A stretch of DNA of 64,000 nucleotides from an uncultured Erythrobacter sp. (GCA_947495695.1 CANLZP010000001.1:207069-271068), one strand, 5' to 3'; positions 9,776 to 18,852 are shown, counted from the first letter of the stretch. The notes: generated from the letters alone by a model not told the origin. Program-made: numbers and translations.

Positions 9776-10468
9776 TCAAGCGCCTTCGATTTGCGTCAGA
9801 TCAATTTTCAGGCCTGGCCCCATGGTCGAGGTTAGAGAAACCTTCTGGACATATTTGCCCTTGGAACCTGATGGCTTCGCCTTAACGATGGCCTGAGTGA
9901 TCGCTTCGAAGTTCGACTTGAGAGCATCGTCCTTGAACGACATCTTGCCGATGCCGGAATGGATGATGCCGTTCTTCTCGACGCGGAATTCAACCTGGCC
10001 GCCCTTGGCGTCCTTAACGGCTTGTTCCACATTCGGCGTAACGGTTCCCAGCTTGGGGTTAGGCATCAGACCCTTGGGGCCAAGAACCTTACCCAAACGG
10101 CCCACAACACCCATCATATCGGGCGTTGCGATCACGCGGTCATAATCCAGATTGCCAGCCTGCATGTCTTCCATCAGGTCTTCAGCACCAACCTTGTCAG
10201 CACCAGCGGCCGTTGCCTTTTCCGCATTTTCGCCCTTGGCAAATACGGCAACCTTGACGTCCTTGCCCGTGCCTGATGGCAGAGCAACCATGCCGCGAAC
10301 CATCTGGTCAGCGTGGCGTGGATCGACACCCAGATTGATTGCGATCTCGACGGTCTCGTCGAACTTTGCTTTGTGCTCGCGCAGGGTCGCGATTGCGTCG
10401 TCTACAGTGTAGAGCTTTTCACGGTCGAGCTTGGCTGCAACCTGCTGCTTTTTCGTTTGTTTAGCCAT
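9776..10468 (-). CDS. rplA: 50S ribosomal protein L1 (uL1)
   Basis: Ribosomal L1-stalk protein, binds 23S rRNA and, in many bacteria, represses its own operon through an mRNA mimic. The 230-aa product has the full family length and signature blocks ([70 protein letters not shown]). It begins 4 bases after the rplK stop and is cotranscribed with it. A hairpin terminator follows, so rplJ-rplL-rpoBC are not in this operon. Confidence 0.98.
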   Translation of the reverse strand: MAKQTKKQQVAAKLDREKLYTVDDAIATLREHKAKFDETVEIAINLGVDPRHADQMVRGMVALPSGTGKDVKVAVFAKGENAEKATAAGADKVGAEDLMEDMQAGNLDYDRVIATPDMMGVVGRLGKVLGPKGLMPNPKLGTVTPNVEQAVKDAKGGQVEFRVEKNGIIHSGIGKMSFKDDALKSNFEAITQAIVKAKPSGSKGKYVQKVSLTSTMGPGLKIDLTQIEGA

Positions 10469-10472
10469 TGGT

Positions 10473-10904
10473 TCAGCCCTCCACCACTTCGAGGCCCATC
10501 GAACGCGCAGAGCCTTCGATGATCTTCATAGCCTGATCAATATCATTCGCATTGAGGTCAGCCATTTTGGCCTCCGCGATTTCCTTGACGGCGCTCTTCT
10601 TGATCGAACCAGCAACAACCTTGCCCGGCTCGCCCGAACCTGACTTAAGCTTGGCAGCTTTCTTCAGGTAGAATGAGGCAGGCGGGGTTTTGGTGGTGAA
10701 GCTGAACGAACGGTCCGCATAAACGGTGATCGTTGTCGGGATCGGAGCGTTCTTCTCAAGATCCTGCGTTGCAGCGTTAAACGCCTTACAGAATTCCATG
10801 ATGTTGACGCCGCGCTGACCCAGCGCAGGACCAATCGGTGGTGATGGGTTTGCGGTGCCCGCAGGCACTTGCAGCTTAATATAGCCTTCGATTTTCTTGG
10901 CCAT
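10473..10904 (-). CDS. rplK: 50S ribosomal protein L11 (uL11)
   Basis: Ribosomal protein of the GTPase-associated centre, binding 23S rRNA with L10/L12. The 143-aa product begins [20 protein letters not shown] with the conserved [22 protein letters not shown] block and C-terminal [10 protein letters not shown]. The frame opens 6 codons earlier, but ATG 10904 is chosen because GAAAGGAAGG lies just before it and it matches the family start. First gene of the rplK-rplA unit; about 305 bases separate it from the nusG terminator upstream. Confidence 0.98.
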   Translation of the reverse strand: MAKKIEGYIKLQVPAGTANPSPPIGPALGQRGVNIMEFCKAFNAATQDLEKNAPIPTTITVYADRSFSFTTKTPPASFYLKKAAKLKSGSGEPGKVVAGSIKKSAVKEIAEAKMADLNANDIDQAMKIIEGSARSMGLEVVEG

Positions 10905-11209
10905 GAGGCCTTCCTTTCTCACTGTTCCTGACGCTCTTTCGAACGCAGGTCATGTTAAGCGGTCCAACGGCTGACCAGATGGCCAACCTCCCGCGCGGAT
11001 TCCCATCGATGTGATGAGGAATCGCGCACATAACGATTTTGGGCCATCTTGCAAGGATTCTTTGAGGTTCGATTTTGACACTTCTCCAACCAAAAATCCG
11101 CCCAAGAGGTGCCTGTTAATGCCCATAACCAGCTTGCCCCCTGCCGGAATCCGCGTGAGTAGGAAAACCAGGGTGCAACGAAAAGTCAGGCCCGAGCCGG
11201 TAGCCAACA
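10905..11209 (-). promoter_or_regulatory. Upstream region of rplK-rplA
   Basis: About 305 bases without a credible gene between the nusG terminator and rplK. Short open frames here show no family likeness and run through the terminator. On the minus strand a TTGCAA (11048-11053) followed by TATGTG after 16 bases is a weak promoter candidate. The rest holds nothing I recognise. Confidence 0.3.
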
Positions 11210-11242
11210 AAAAGGGCGCCAAGCATATGCCAGCGCCCTTTT
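11210..11242 (-). terminator. Intrinsic terminator after nusG
   Basis: Perfect 10-base arms AAAAGGGCGC (11210-11219) and GCGCCCTTTT (11233-11242) with a 13-base loop. Reading the minus strand the stem is followed by a TTTTTG tract, placed 26 bases after the nusG stop. Confidence 0.85.
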
Positions 11243-11267
11243 ACGAATTCGGTTGTTCGGAGGTTGG

Positions 11268-11804
11268 TTACTTGACCAGTTCGACCTGTTCAAAGTCCAG
11301 CTCAACTGGCGTTGCGCGACCAAAGATCGAAACCGATACTTTGACCTTGGCTTTGTCGAAGTCCAATTCCTCGACCACGCCATTGAAGCTGGCAAAGGGT
11401 CCGTCGAGCACTTTGACGGAATCGCCAATTTCGTATTCGACATGGATTTCGCGCTTGGGTGCAGACTGCGCTTCGGCAACGCCGCCAAAATAGCGCGCGG
11501 CCTCTTTTTCAGAGATCGGCTGAGGCTTGTTATTGTTACCCAGAAACCCAGTGACCTTGGGCGTGTTCTTGACCAAGTGATAAATGTCATCATTCATCCG
11601 CAATTTGGCCAGCACATAGCCAGGCATAAATTTGCGCTCGACTTGAACCTTCTTGCCGCGCTTCACTTCGGTCACGGTCTCAGTTGGCACTTCAACCTCT
11701 TCGACCCCTTCGGACAATCCCAGACGCTCGGCCTCGGAAATGATCGCTTCTTTGACCTTGTTTTCAAAGCCGGAATAGGCGTGGATGATATACCAGCGAG
11801 CCAT
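11268..11804 (-). CDS. nusG: Transcription termination/antitermination protein NusG
   Basis: RNA polymerase elongation factor coupling transcription to Rho and to the ribosome. The 178-aa product opens with ARWYIIHAYSGFENKVKEAI and has the NGN domain (residues 1-115, including MPGYVLAKLRMND) followed by a KOW domain (GDSVKVLDGPFASFNGVVEE, about 123-178). Length is normal. It follows secE by 64 bases on the same strand and is closed by its own terminator, so secE-nusG forms one unit and rplKA the next. Confidence 0.98.
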   Translation of the reverse strand: MARWYIIHAYSGFENKVKEAIISEAERLGLSEGVEEVEVPTETVTEVKRGKKVQVERKFMPGYVLAKLRMNDDIYHLVKNTPKVTGFLGNNNKPQPISEKEAARYFGGVAEAQSAPKREIHVEYEIGDSVKVLDGPFASFNGVVEELDFDKAKVKVSVSIFGRATPVELDFEQVELVK

Positions 11805-11868
11805 GAATTTCCCTGTCTAAACTCAAATATCTAAATGCAAATAAGAACGGTTTATGTGGTCTTGGCGA

Positions 11869-12078
11869 TCAGGCCAAGGTCAGCAACCAACGGACAACGC
11901 CGTTGAATAGGGTGTCTACCCCAAGGAAGAACAGCGCCAAAATAACCATCATGATAAAGACGAAGATCGATGTACGGATGGTCTCTTCACGAGTGGGCCA
12001 CACAACCTTGCTGGTTTCCGTGCGCACTTGGTTCACGAATTCCGCTGGCGATGTCTTGCGCTTTTTATCTTCGGCCAT
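11869..12078 (-). CDS. secE: Preprotein translocase subunit SecE
   Basis: Small single-helix subunit of the SecYEG inner-membrane channel. The 69-aa product starts MAEDKKRKTSPAEF, has the conserved cytoplasmic amphipathic stretch with VRTETSKVVWPTREET and one transmembrane helix (about residues 35-60). ATG 12078 is preceded by AAGAGGT and is preferred to the start 13 codons upstream. It is the usual partner upstream of nusG; the tRNA-Trp gene that often precedes it lies 5 kb away here. Confidence 0.95.
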   Translation of the reverse strand: MAEDKKRKTSPAEFVNQVRTETSKVVWPTREETIRTSIFVFIMMVILALFFLGVDTLFNGVVRWLLTLA

Positions 12079-12373
12079 GGGTGACCTCTTTCGTTCTTCA
12101 AATTTCTCTGCGGCCAAATCCGCAATTGGCTTTCAGGTAGGGTTTCGCGCCGCCCCGAACAAGGTCCGGGAGGGGCTCTAACTGATTCCAATGTCGGAAA
12201 GACTCGGGTGATCTAGTCGCGGATGGGCGCAAAAGCAAGCCAATGTGGCCACCAAACAAGGCAATTGGGCAGGTAAGTTGGTTTCAGTTGCAAGTTTAGG
12301 GCTGGTCATGTCTTGCGCCCGCTATTAGCGTGCATCGCGCAATAAATGGGTCGCAAGAGGGGAACCCCAAAAC

Positions 12374-13927
12374 ATGTCAGCAGCAGCTAGTGGATCGAGC
12401 AGTCTGGTCGATCGCGTAGTCAATGTATCCGATTTCATCTGGGGCGGCGAATGGAATGGAGAGCCCGTTTCCTGGTTGAGCATTGGAGGGGTGGCCGTGC
12501 CCCCGATGGTGATCATCCTGCTGGGCATTGGCCTCTATATTATGATCGGGTTGCGATTCTATCCGATCCGCCAGCTAGGCAGCGCTTTCAAAGGATTGTT
12601 TGCTGGTCGTCAGGCCAGAGGCGCGGGTGAAATTTCTCCCTTTGCCGCTCTATCCACGGCGCTTTCAGGTCAAGTCGGAACGGGTAATCTGGCTGGCGTC
12701 GCCTTTGCCATCGCCTGGGGCGGACCGGGCGCTGTATTCTGGATGTGGGTGACTGCATTGATCGGCATGGCGCTGGCCTTTGCCGAAGGTTCGCTATCGA
12801 TCCGATACCGCGAAAAGACGTCAGACGGCGTCTATCGCGGCGGCCCAATGAGCTACATCATGATGGGCCTTGGTCCAAAATACACCTGGCTGGCGATCAT
12901 TTTCTGCATCGGCACGCTGTTCTCTGCACTGGTGACGGGCAACTCGATCCAGTCGAACGAGGTCGCAACCGGGCTCAATGAATTGTTCGGAATTGAACGC
13001 TGGATTGGCGGATTAATAGTGGCTGTGGCCGTATTTGTCGTCATCATCGGCGGGATCAAATCGATCGGTAATGTGGCGGAAAAGGTCGTGCCCTTTATGG
13101 CTGCAGCCTATATCGTAATGGCGATCATAGCTTTGATCCTGAATGCGGGCGATCTACCGGAAACATTCGGTCGGATCTTCTCGGGCGCGTTTAACAATCA
13201 GGCGGCCGAAGGCGGCTTTGTTGGCGCATTGATCATTATTGCCATCCGTGCCGGTGTGGCGCGCGGCCTGTTCTCTAACGAGGCTGGCCAAGGCTCCACC
13301 CCAATCGCTCACGCGGTGGCCCAAACCAATGATCCTGAACAGCAGGGCCGTATGGCGATGTTGGGAACCTTCATTGATACGATGGTGATCTGCACCATGA
13401 CGGCGCTGGTGATCCTGACGGTGCAAGGAGACTTCACCGGAGGAGGTCAAGCGGTCGAGCATGTTTGGCAATCCGATCTAAGCACGGTGGAAACCGCAGG
13501 TGTGGCAACCACTATCGCCGCCTATGCAGCAGCCTTCCCGACCTTGATCGGCGGGATTCCGCTGGGCACATTGGTGGTCAGCGTTGCGCTGATCCTGTTC
13601 GTGTTCACCACCTTGCTGACGTGGAGTTATTACGGTGAGCGGGCGATAACCTTCATCTATGACCGTGTGCCGGGATCAACCCGTGGCGGCGAAAAGGTGC
13701 TGCACCTTATCTGGCGGGTGATCTGGTGCGTCGCGATCTTCGTTGGGGCAACCCAGCCGTCGCAATTGGTCTGGCGTTTGGGAGATATTTCCAACGCCGC
13801 CATGGCGCTGCCCAATTTGCTAGCTCTGCTCTTGTTGTCGGGCGTTGTGTTCAAGCTCGCGCGCGGAGAGAAAGATGCCGGGCCGACCCACACCGCCGAT
13901 ACGCCGGAAGAGCCTGAAGAATATTGA
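12374..13927 (+). CDS. Alanine/glycine:cation symporter (AGCS family)
   Basis: Sodium-coupled amino-acid uptake protein of the inner membrane. The 517-aa product has about eleven hydrophobic segments and family blocks such as LSTALSGQVGTGNLAGVAFAI (near residue 95, shortened here), GPGAVFWMWVTALIGMALAFAE and GVARGLFSNEAGQGSTPIAH, the last being the characteristic AGCS motif. An AGAGGGG Shine-Dalgarno precedes ATG 12374. A hairpin terminator follows at 13979-14007, so the gene is probably monocistronic. Likely substrates are alanine or glycine by family; the sequence does not decide. Confidence 0.93.
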   Translation: MSAAASGSSSLVDRVVNVSDFIWGGEWNGEPVSWLSIGGVAVPPMVIILLGIGLYIMIGLRFYPIRQLGSAFKGLFAGRQARGAGEISPFAALSTALSGQVGTGNLAGVAFAIAWGGPGAVFWMWVTALIGMALAFAEGSLSIRYREKTSDGVYRGGPMSYIMMGLGPKYTWLAIIFCIGTLFSALVTGNSIQSNEVATGLNELFGIERWIGGLIVAVAVFVVIIGGIKSIGNVAEKVVPFMAAAYIVMAIIALILNAGDLPETFGRIFSGAFNNQAAEGGFVGALIIIAIRAGVARGLFSNEAGQGSTPIAHAVAQTNDPEQQGRMAMLGTFIDTMVICTMTALVILTVQGDFTGGGQAVEHVWQSDLSTVETAGVATTIAAYAAAFPTLIGGIPLGTLVVSVALILFVFTTLLTWSYYGERAITFIYDRVPGSTRGGEKVLHLIWRVIWCVAIFVGATQPSQLVWRLGDISNAAMALPNLLALLLLSGVVFKLARGEKDAGPTHTADTPEEPEEY

Positions 13928-13978
13928 TAAATAGTCTTCAGGCCGACGAAGGCCAACGCACTGACAATCAAAGACAAT

Positions 13979-14010
13979 AAAGGGCCGGTCATCGCGATCG
14001 GCCCTTTCTG
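13979..14010 (+). terminator. Intrinsic terminator after the AGCS symporter gene
   Basis: Arms AAAGGGCC (13979-13986) and GGCCCTTT (14000-14007), extended by further G-C pairs around the centre, followed by CTG and a mixed T-rich stretch. About 50 bases after the stop at 13927. Confidence 0.75.
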
Positions 14011-14095
14011 ATTCTGTCGTGCATCCCGCTTATTTGACAGGTGCGGCTCGCTCCTACAGTTTCCTGCTATCATGATGTCATCAACGGGGAACAGA

Positions 14096-15874
14096 ATGAA
14101 AATCTGGCTGAGAACGGCAACAATCTTAGCCATGGGTGTGTCTGTGCCCCTGATTGCCCAACCCGCCACCGCACCCGTCGATAATGCCGCCATTTCGGTA
14201 GAGGCATTGGAAGAGCGGCGCGCAAATTTTGCCTGGTTGTTGGGAACGTGGCGCGGCGATCACATGTTCGGCCCCAACTCCTCACGAGCCGGTGCACAGG
14301 TGACATTTTACCTCGAAGCCGATGGCACGGTTTCCGCGCGGCTCGATAAAACCAGCGAATGGATGGACAGTTCGGAAAAACTGCTGGCCGAATTGGTCGG
14401 GCAGCGGTTTATTCGCGGCATATCGACTTCTAACTCAGCACCTTCAGTTTGGACCAATTCGGCTGGCGGCGGATCGGTCATCAACAAGAACGATGGCCAA
14501 TGGACCAATTTGGGGATCGTTTACGTCGACGCAGAAACTGGCAAGCTGAGTCATTTGGGTGGGATCAGCGATTTTTCCCACTGGGTGAAGATCTCGGGCA
14601 GCACTGCCGCCCGTCCTGCCGGAACGACTGCTGCCCCAGGTGCAGATCCGACCCCTGGAACAGGCTCAGAAGGTGCTCCTGCACCTGCTACAACCGCCCA
14701 GCCAACTGCGCCTGCATCAGAAGAAGCGCCGACCAATAATAAGCGCTGCGACTATTCCTTCTATTCCATGCTGGTCGGCGAATCGACCAAGTCGGTGATC
14801 GCAACATTCGAACATGACGTGGATGAAGTGGCGACCTATGACCCCGATATGCCCGCCGGCCGGCTCTATCCATCGCCAGTCGAAAGCGCGACGGACATTC
14901 CGCGCTTCCTAGATTTCGAGGACTATCAGGCGCTACAAAGGATTGAGGCGGTGACCGGCGAACTGATTGCCAACAGCGGGCCAGATGCGGCCTTGATCAA
15001 AGCCGAGACGCAGATCCGCAAGCTCTATCTTGAGGCGCGGCGCCAGTATGATGTCGCGGCGCAAGATGCAGAGGCCCGGGGCGAGCCTTGCCCCAAATTC
15101 ACTCACCAGCCCGCCTATCAGTCCGTCCTGCAAGCCGATCAAGCGATGGCCCAACTAAGAGCGAACCGTGATCAGGCTCTGCAGGCTAGGATGGCGGATG
15201 CAACCCGTCTCCACGAGAAAATGACCAGGCAGTTTTATAGCGACTTGGCCGACGCCAGCAGCATTGATGAGAAAATCAATAAGGCTCAGAGCAAGGCCTA
15301 TGACCTCGTCAAAGGTCAGCTCAAATCCATGCTAACTGGTGAAGGTATCGCGGCCGCTAAGGTTGAAGCTTTGGCGCCACAACTTGATGCCCTGCGAGAG
15401 CGCTATGCAAGCATGGAGGCCCAGGGCAAGCCGGTTAGCGATGCGCAGCGAGACAAGGATCTGAAAGCTGCATTGAAGAGATCGGGCATAGACTATGATC
15501 CGGCGATTGCACGGACAGCCAAACGCGATGGGCAAACAGCAATCGGGAAAATGGCTTATGATTATGCCGCCTCGATCATTTTGACCGCCAATGGGAAAGC
15601 GCCGACTGGCATCATTGGCAAACTTTCAGCGATGAAGGGCGCGGTGGGCAATATCAAGAACCACGCTGAAATCCTGAATTCCTTGAAGAATTATTATGAC
15701 CTGTTGGGTGTGGAGGAGGATGTTCTGCAACTGGCAGTCGCTGTTCACGAAAACCGCGCATACATCACTGGACTGCTGCAACGCTATGACATCATGGAGC
15801 AAGAATACGCCTTGCTGCGCAAGAATTTTGAAAATGCAGTAACATCGGGCGGCGAACTGTCTGAGAAAGACTAG
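14096..15874 (+). CDS. Unknown secreted protein with WLLGTWRG domain (592 aa)
   Basis: Not recognised as a characterised family. Residues 1-22 form a signal peptide (MKIWLRTATILAMGVSVPLIAQ). Residues about 42-165 carry ANFAWLLGTWRGDHMF and a beta-rich stretch resembling DUF6265-like/THAP4-like lipocalin-fold domains. A Pro/Thr/Ala-rich linker follows (about 170-215), then CDYSFYSMLVGESTKSVIAT and a long, mostly helical C-terminal half with charged repeats (MARQFYSDLADASSIDEK-like; KAYDLVKGQLKSML). ATG 14096 is chosen for its GGGGA and signal peptide. The stop overlaps the convergent GT87 gene by 4 bases. Probably periplasmic; function unknown. Confidence 0.75.
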   Translation: MKIWLRTATILAMGVSVPLIAQPATAPVDNAAISVEALEERRANFAWLLGTWRGDHMFGPNSSRAGAQVTFYLEADGTVSARLDKTSEWMDSSEKLLAELVGQRFIRGISTSNSAPSVWTNSAGGGSVINKNDGQWTNLGIVYVDAETGKLSHLGGISDFSHWVKISGSTAARPAGTTAAPGADPTPGTGSEGAPAPATTAQPTAPASEEAPTNNKRCDYSFYSMLVGESTKSVIATFEHDVDEVATYDPDMPAGRLYPSPVESATDIPRFLDFEDYQALQRIEAVTGELIANSGPDAALIKAETQIRKLYLEARRQYDVAAQDAEARGEPCPKFTHQPAYQSVLQADQAMAQLRANRDQALQARMADATRLHEKMTRQFYSDLADASSIDEKINKAQSKAYDLVKGQLKSMLTGEGIAAAKVEALAPQLDALRERYASMEAQGKPVSDAQRDKDLKAALKRSGIDYDPAIARTAKRDGQTAIGKMAYDYAASIILTANGKAPTGIIGKLSAMKGAVGNIKNHAEILNSLKNYYDLLGVEEDVLQLAVAVHENRAYITGLLQRYDIMEQEYALLRKNFENAVTSGGELSEKD

Positions 15875-17037
15875 CCTACCGATGCATCCGTCTTGCCCCG
15901 CTGCCAGATCAGCCACACCATCACAGAGCTGGCCAGTGGCATCAGATTGACCTGAAGCGGCAGCGCGAAGGCGCGGGTGACAAAGGGCGCCAGATACAGC
16001 GCCAAAAGTATGGCTTTATCCCAAGGCCGATAACCCGCTTGCCGTGCCTCAATCGCCAACCACAATGTTGGCAGGATCAGGAACGCCAGATCATAATTGA
16101 ACAGATAGGGCGAGGCCAAGGGCGTTGCTGCAATCGCTAGTGCACCGCTTGCTTGAGCGTCACCACCAAACCGCCTCCAGGACAGCCACACCATGGCCAC
16201 CATCACCGCAGAGACAATGGCGTTCAATCCCAGCGCCAAATCCGACCCTATATGGACGCGCAATTGTCCGTATAGGGTCGCCATCCGTAGATAGAATTCG
16301 GGCCGGTCAAGCTGCATCAATTCCGCACTGAATGACCAGCTGGTGGTATAGGCCAGCATCGTCTCGGTCCCGAACGCCGCCCAAGATGTCAGCACCAGCC
16401 CGACGGCGGAGATCGCTGCGGCAGCGAAGGCCTTCCAGCGCCCTCCTGCAGCCAGCCAGAACGGTGTCAGCAAGGCCAGATGGGGTTTAACCACCAATGC
16501 GCCGATCAAGGCTCCGCCAACCCACTGCCGCTTGCTGGAGATGGCTGCCACGCCGCCCACCAACAATGCTCCGGTCAGTAATCCGTTCTGGGCATGGCTG
16601 GCCGCCACCAAGGCTCCGGGATAGGCCAGTATCAGGGGCCAATAATGCGGGTAGAAACGGGTGGTGACCCACATCCACAGAGCGAAGGTGGATGCGATCC
16701 AGGCGATCCATGCCATCGGATAAGGCAATGCGCCGAAGGGTATCACGGCAAACAGCAAAGGCGGTGGGTTGACGAAGGCAAAGGTGTCTTCGAAGCCGGT
16801 TGTTCCCTGCACCGCCTGCTGGCGTGCAGTGTCATAAACGGCGGCAAAATCGCCTGTCAGGGCGATTTTTCCCGCTCCCCAAAAGGCCAGGAAATCGCTG
16901 TAATCAACATGGGTGGCGAGGTAGAAATAAAAACCCATCGTGGCCAATGAACACAGCGCCAGGATCATCGCATAGGCGCGCACCTTGCCGCTATCCAGCC
17001 ATTCAGCATCGCGCACAAACGCCAGGATTTTGCTCAT
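15871..17037 (-). CDS. GT87-like polytopic membrane glycosyltransferase
   Basis: Inner-membrane protein of the glycosyltransferase family 87 / DUF2029 type, which includes polyprenyl-phosphomannose-dependent mannosyltransferases. The 388-aa product has about ten hydrophobic segments and the early loop motif DYSDFLAFWGAGKIALTGD followed by AAVYD, characteristic of the family (acidic loop after the first helix). ATG 17037 follows a GGGGGGTGA stretch; longer reading-frame starts would run into the tRNA gene. It is convergent with, and overlaps by 4 bases, the preceding gene. Acceptor is unknown; a mannose-1-phosphate guanylyltransferase is encoded at 26.5 kb. Confidence 0.82.
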   Translation of the reverse strand: MSKILAFVRDAEWLDSGKVRAYAMILALCSLATMGFYFYLATHVDYSDFLAFWGAGKIALTGDFAAVYDTARQQAVQGTTGFEDTFAFVNPPPLLFAVIPFGALPYPMAWIAWIASTFALWMWVTTRFYPHYWPLILAYPGALVAASHAQNGLLTGALLVGGVAAISSKRQWVGGALIGALVVKPHLALLTPFWLAAGGRWKAFAAAAISAVGLVLTSWAAFGTETMLAYTTSWSFSAELMQLDRPEFYLRMATLYGQLRVHIGSDLALGLNAIVSAVMVAMVWLSWRRFGGDAQASGALAIAATPLASPYLFNYDLAFLILPTLWLAIEARQAGYRPWDKAILLALYLAPFVTRAFALPLQVNLMPLASSVMVWLIWQRGKTDASVG

Positions 17038-17160
17038 TGCGTCACCCCCCGCCATCACACAGACTATGGCCATTGCCAGATAGGCGCACCATAAGCACCG
17101 GCAATCCATGCCGACCAGCCTGTAAAGACGTGAAGATGTGCAAAATCGCATCTGAGAGAA

Positions 17161-17236
17161 TGGCAGGGGCACAGAGACTCGAACTCTGGACCTTCGGTTT
17201 TGGAGACCGACGCTCTACCAACTGAGCTACGCCCCT
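17161..17236 (-). tRNA. tRNA-Trp (anticodon CCA)
   Basis: On the minus strand a complete cloverleaf can be drawn: acceptor AGGGGCG / TGCCCCT, D arm GCTC-AGTTGGTA-GAGC, anticodon stem TCGGT / ACCGA with loop CTCCAAA, T arm CAGAG-TTCGAGT-CTCTG and an encoded 3' GCCA. The anticodon is CCA, tryptophan. It lies about 5 kb upstream of secE rather than next to it. Confidence 0.97.
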
Positions 17237-17327
17237 ACTGATGCGGGCTGCGCTCTAGGCGCAAGCGATGAGCTTGGCAAGACAGGTTTGATGCATTGGC
17301 CAAATTCAGTGCTATAGTGCCGCGGCA

Positions 17328-18020
17328 ATGCACTCGCCCTTCCCCGCCCCAATTTCGCCAGATATGCTGTTGCTGGCCTATCGCAACGGGATTTTCCCGA
17401 TGGCCGATAGCCGCGATAATCCAGAGGTTTTTTGGGTTGAACCCAAGCAGCGAGCGATCATTCCACTCGATCAATTTCATATGTCGCGCAGTTTGAAAAA
17501 AGCGGTCGCGCAAGATCGCTATGAAGTGACTATCGATCAACAGTTTGGTGCCGTGATAGAGGCCTGCTCTCAGCCCCGGCGCGATCATCCCGACAGCTGG
17601 ATCAGCGATCTGATCAAGGCCAGCTATCGTCAATTACACGGCCTTGGCCATGCCCATTCGATCGAATGTTGGCAGGATGGCGTATTGCTTGGCGGGCTAT
17701 ACGGGGTCAGCTTTGATCGTGTTTTTTGCGGTGAAAGCATGTTCAGCCGCGCCACCGACGCCAGCAAAGTGGCGCTGTGTTGGCTGGTCGCGCTGATGCG
17801 ACAAGCGGGCTATCGATTGTTGGATTGCCAATTCATGACCGACCATCTGGCATCCATGGGTGCGGTGGAAATCAGTCAGGCCGACTATGTCGAGAAATTG
17901 GCAGCGGCGCGGGGCGAGCCGCAACAATCATTGGCGGGGGCCTATGCAGCCGTGAAAACCCGCGCTGGCGATCACTCGCCCGGGAAGCTCATCGCGCAGT
18001 CTTTGACCCAGACATCATAA
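17328..18020 (+). CDS. aat: Leucyl/phenylalanyl-tRNA-protein transferase
   Basis: Bacterial N-degron enzyme that transfers Leu or Phe from aminoacyl-tRNA to proteins with N-terminal Arg or Lys, marking them for ClpS/ClpAP. The 230-aa product has the family blocks LLLAYRNGIFPMAD, VFWVEPKQRAIIPLD, YRQLHGLGHAHSIECW, GGLYGVSFDRVFCGESMF and LDCQFMTDHLASMGAVEI. Full length for the family. Its 3' end overlaps the convergent DUF2155 gene by 49 bases, an arrangement I recall as common in alphaproteobacteria. Confidence 0.96.
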   Translation: MHSPFPAPISPDMLLLAYRNGIFPMADSRDNPEVFWVEPKQRAIIPLDQFHMSRSLKKAVAQDRYEVTIDQQFGAVIEACSQPRRDHPDSWISDLIKASYRQLHGLGHAHSIECWQDGVLLGGLYGVSFDRVFCGESMFSRATDASKVALCWLVALMRQAGYRLLDCQFMTDHLASMGAVEISQADYVEKLAAARGEPQQSLAGAYAAVKTRAGDHSPGKLIAQSLTQTS

Positions 18021-18454
18021 ATCGGATGCTCGACCACATTCAGGCTGGGTGAGTTCTTGAAGAGCCAGCCAGAAAACACTTGCTCGAAATCGTCCGATCC
18101 GCGCTCCTGCACCGAAACTTGCACAAATGCGCCGGTTTCCTGCGGCATTTCCCACGGGGGGGTCCGTTCGCACGCATCCAGCTTGATAATGACATTGCCA
18201 ATGCGCTCGCTGTCACCCGGCGTCATTTCAAGATCGCGGGTTTCATTGTTGCGCTTGTTCAGCAAGCCGATCGTTGCCACGCGTTGCTCCATAGGCGTAC
18301 CCGATTGGTCAACTTCGCTCGTGCCGGACAGCTCTTGACCCCCAGCTTCGGCAGAAATTTGTTCGGCAGTATCAGAACCAGCCGCAGCAGGCCCTTCGCT
18401 TTCCTGAGAACACGCTGCCAGCGCCACCATTATGACCAGCGCTGAAAATCGCAT
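17972..18454 (-). CDS. DUF2155 lipoprotein
   Basis: Exported protein of family DUF2155. The start at ATG 18454 gives MRFSALVIMVALAACSQ, a signal with lipobox (LAAC) so the mature protein is probably lipid-anchored. The conserved C-terminal domain carries LDACERTPPWEMPQETGAFV and VFSGWLFKNSPSLNVVEHPI. The molecular function is unknown. The gene begins 2 bases after the NDUFA12 stop and is cotranscribed with it; the 3' end overlaps aat on the other strand. The conserved pairing with a complex I accessory subunit may mean an envelope role tied to respiration, which is inference. Confidence 0.9.
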   Translation of the reverse strand: MRFSALVIMVALAACSQESEGPAAAGSDTAEQISAEAGGQELSGTSEVDQSGTPMEQRVATIGLLNKRNNETRDLEMTPGDSERIGNVIIKLDACERTPPWEMPQETGAFVQVSVQERGSDDFEQVFSGWLFKNSPSLNVVEHPIYDVWVKDCAMSFPGE

Positions 18455-18456
18455 AA

Positions 18457-18852
18457 TCAGCCTTCGGGGGTCCATGCTTCGTAATCGCCTGTTGCGCTGG
18501 CGCGGCGTCCGCCCATTTCCAGCGCACCCTTGGGACGATAAGCCTCTGGCGTACCTGTGGCGTTGGGGGTGTAGTCCACCTCCCAGATTTTGGGCGGCGG
18601 CAAATGGCTTTCGGGAACATCATCAAAGGATCCGTGCAGCCATCCATGCCATTCAGCAGGCACGCGGCTGGAATCATTGGCGCCATTATAGATTACCCAG
18701 CGGCGATCCTTACCGGCCTGCTTGGTCGCAGCGCGGTAATATTTGTTGCCCTGACCATCGGTGCCGACATGTTCGCCTTTGCGCGCCGTGTCGAGCATAG
18801 TGGTCAGTGTGGCACCGTCCCACCAGGTAAAAAGATTTGCCAAAATTCCCAT
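18457..18852 (-). CDS. NADH:ubiquinone oxidoreductase accessory subunit NDUFA12-like
   Basis: Supernumerary subunit of respiratory complex I shared by alphaproteobacteria and mitochondria (B17.2). The 131-aa product includes ARKGEHVGTDGQGNKYYR, RRWVIYNGANDSSRVPAEWHG and WLHGSFDDVPESHLPPPKIW, the typical block linking W-H-x-W-L-H to the PP motif. Length fits. The structural nuo operon is not in this window, so the subunit is encoded at a separate locus with DUF2155, as is usual. Confidence 0.95.
   Translation of the reverse strand: MGILANLFTWWDGATLTTMLDTARKGEHVGTDGQGNKYYRAATKQAGKDRRWVIYNGANDSSRVPAEWHGWLHGSFDDVPESHLPPPKIWEVDYTPNATGTPEAYRPKGALEMGGRRASATGDYEAWTPEG

Noticed and set aside
10950..11222. 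90-codon minus-strand frame between nusG and rplK
   Set aside because: Runs out of the nusG terminator and resembles no family; treated as leader region.
17038..17172. Longer start for the GT87-like gene
   Set aside because: Would read through the 3' end of the tRNA-Trp gene.
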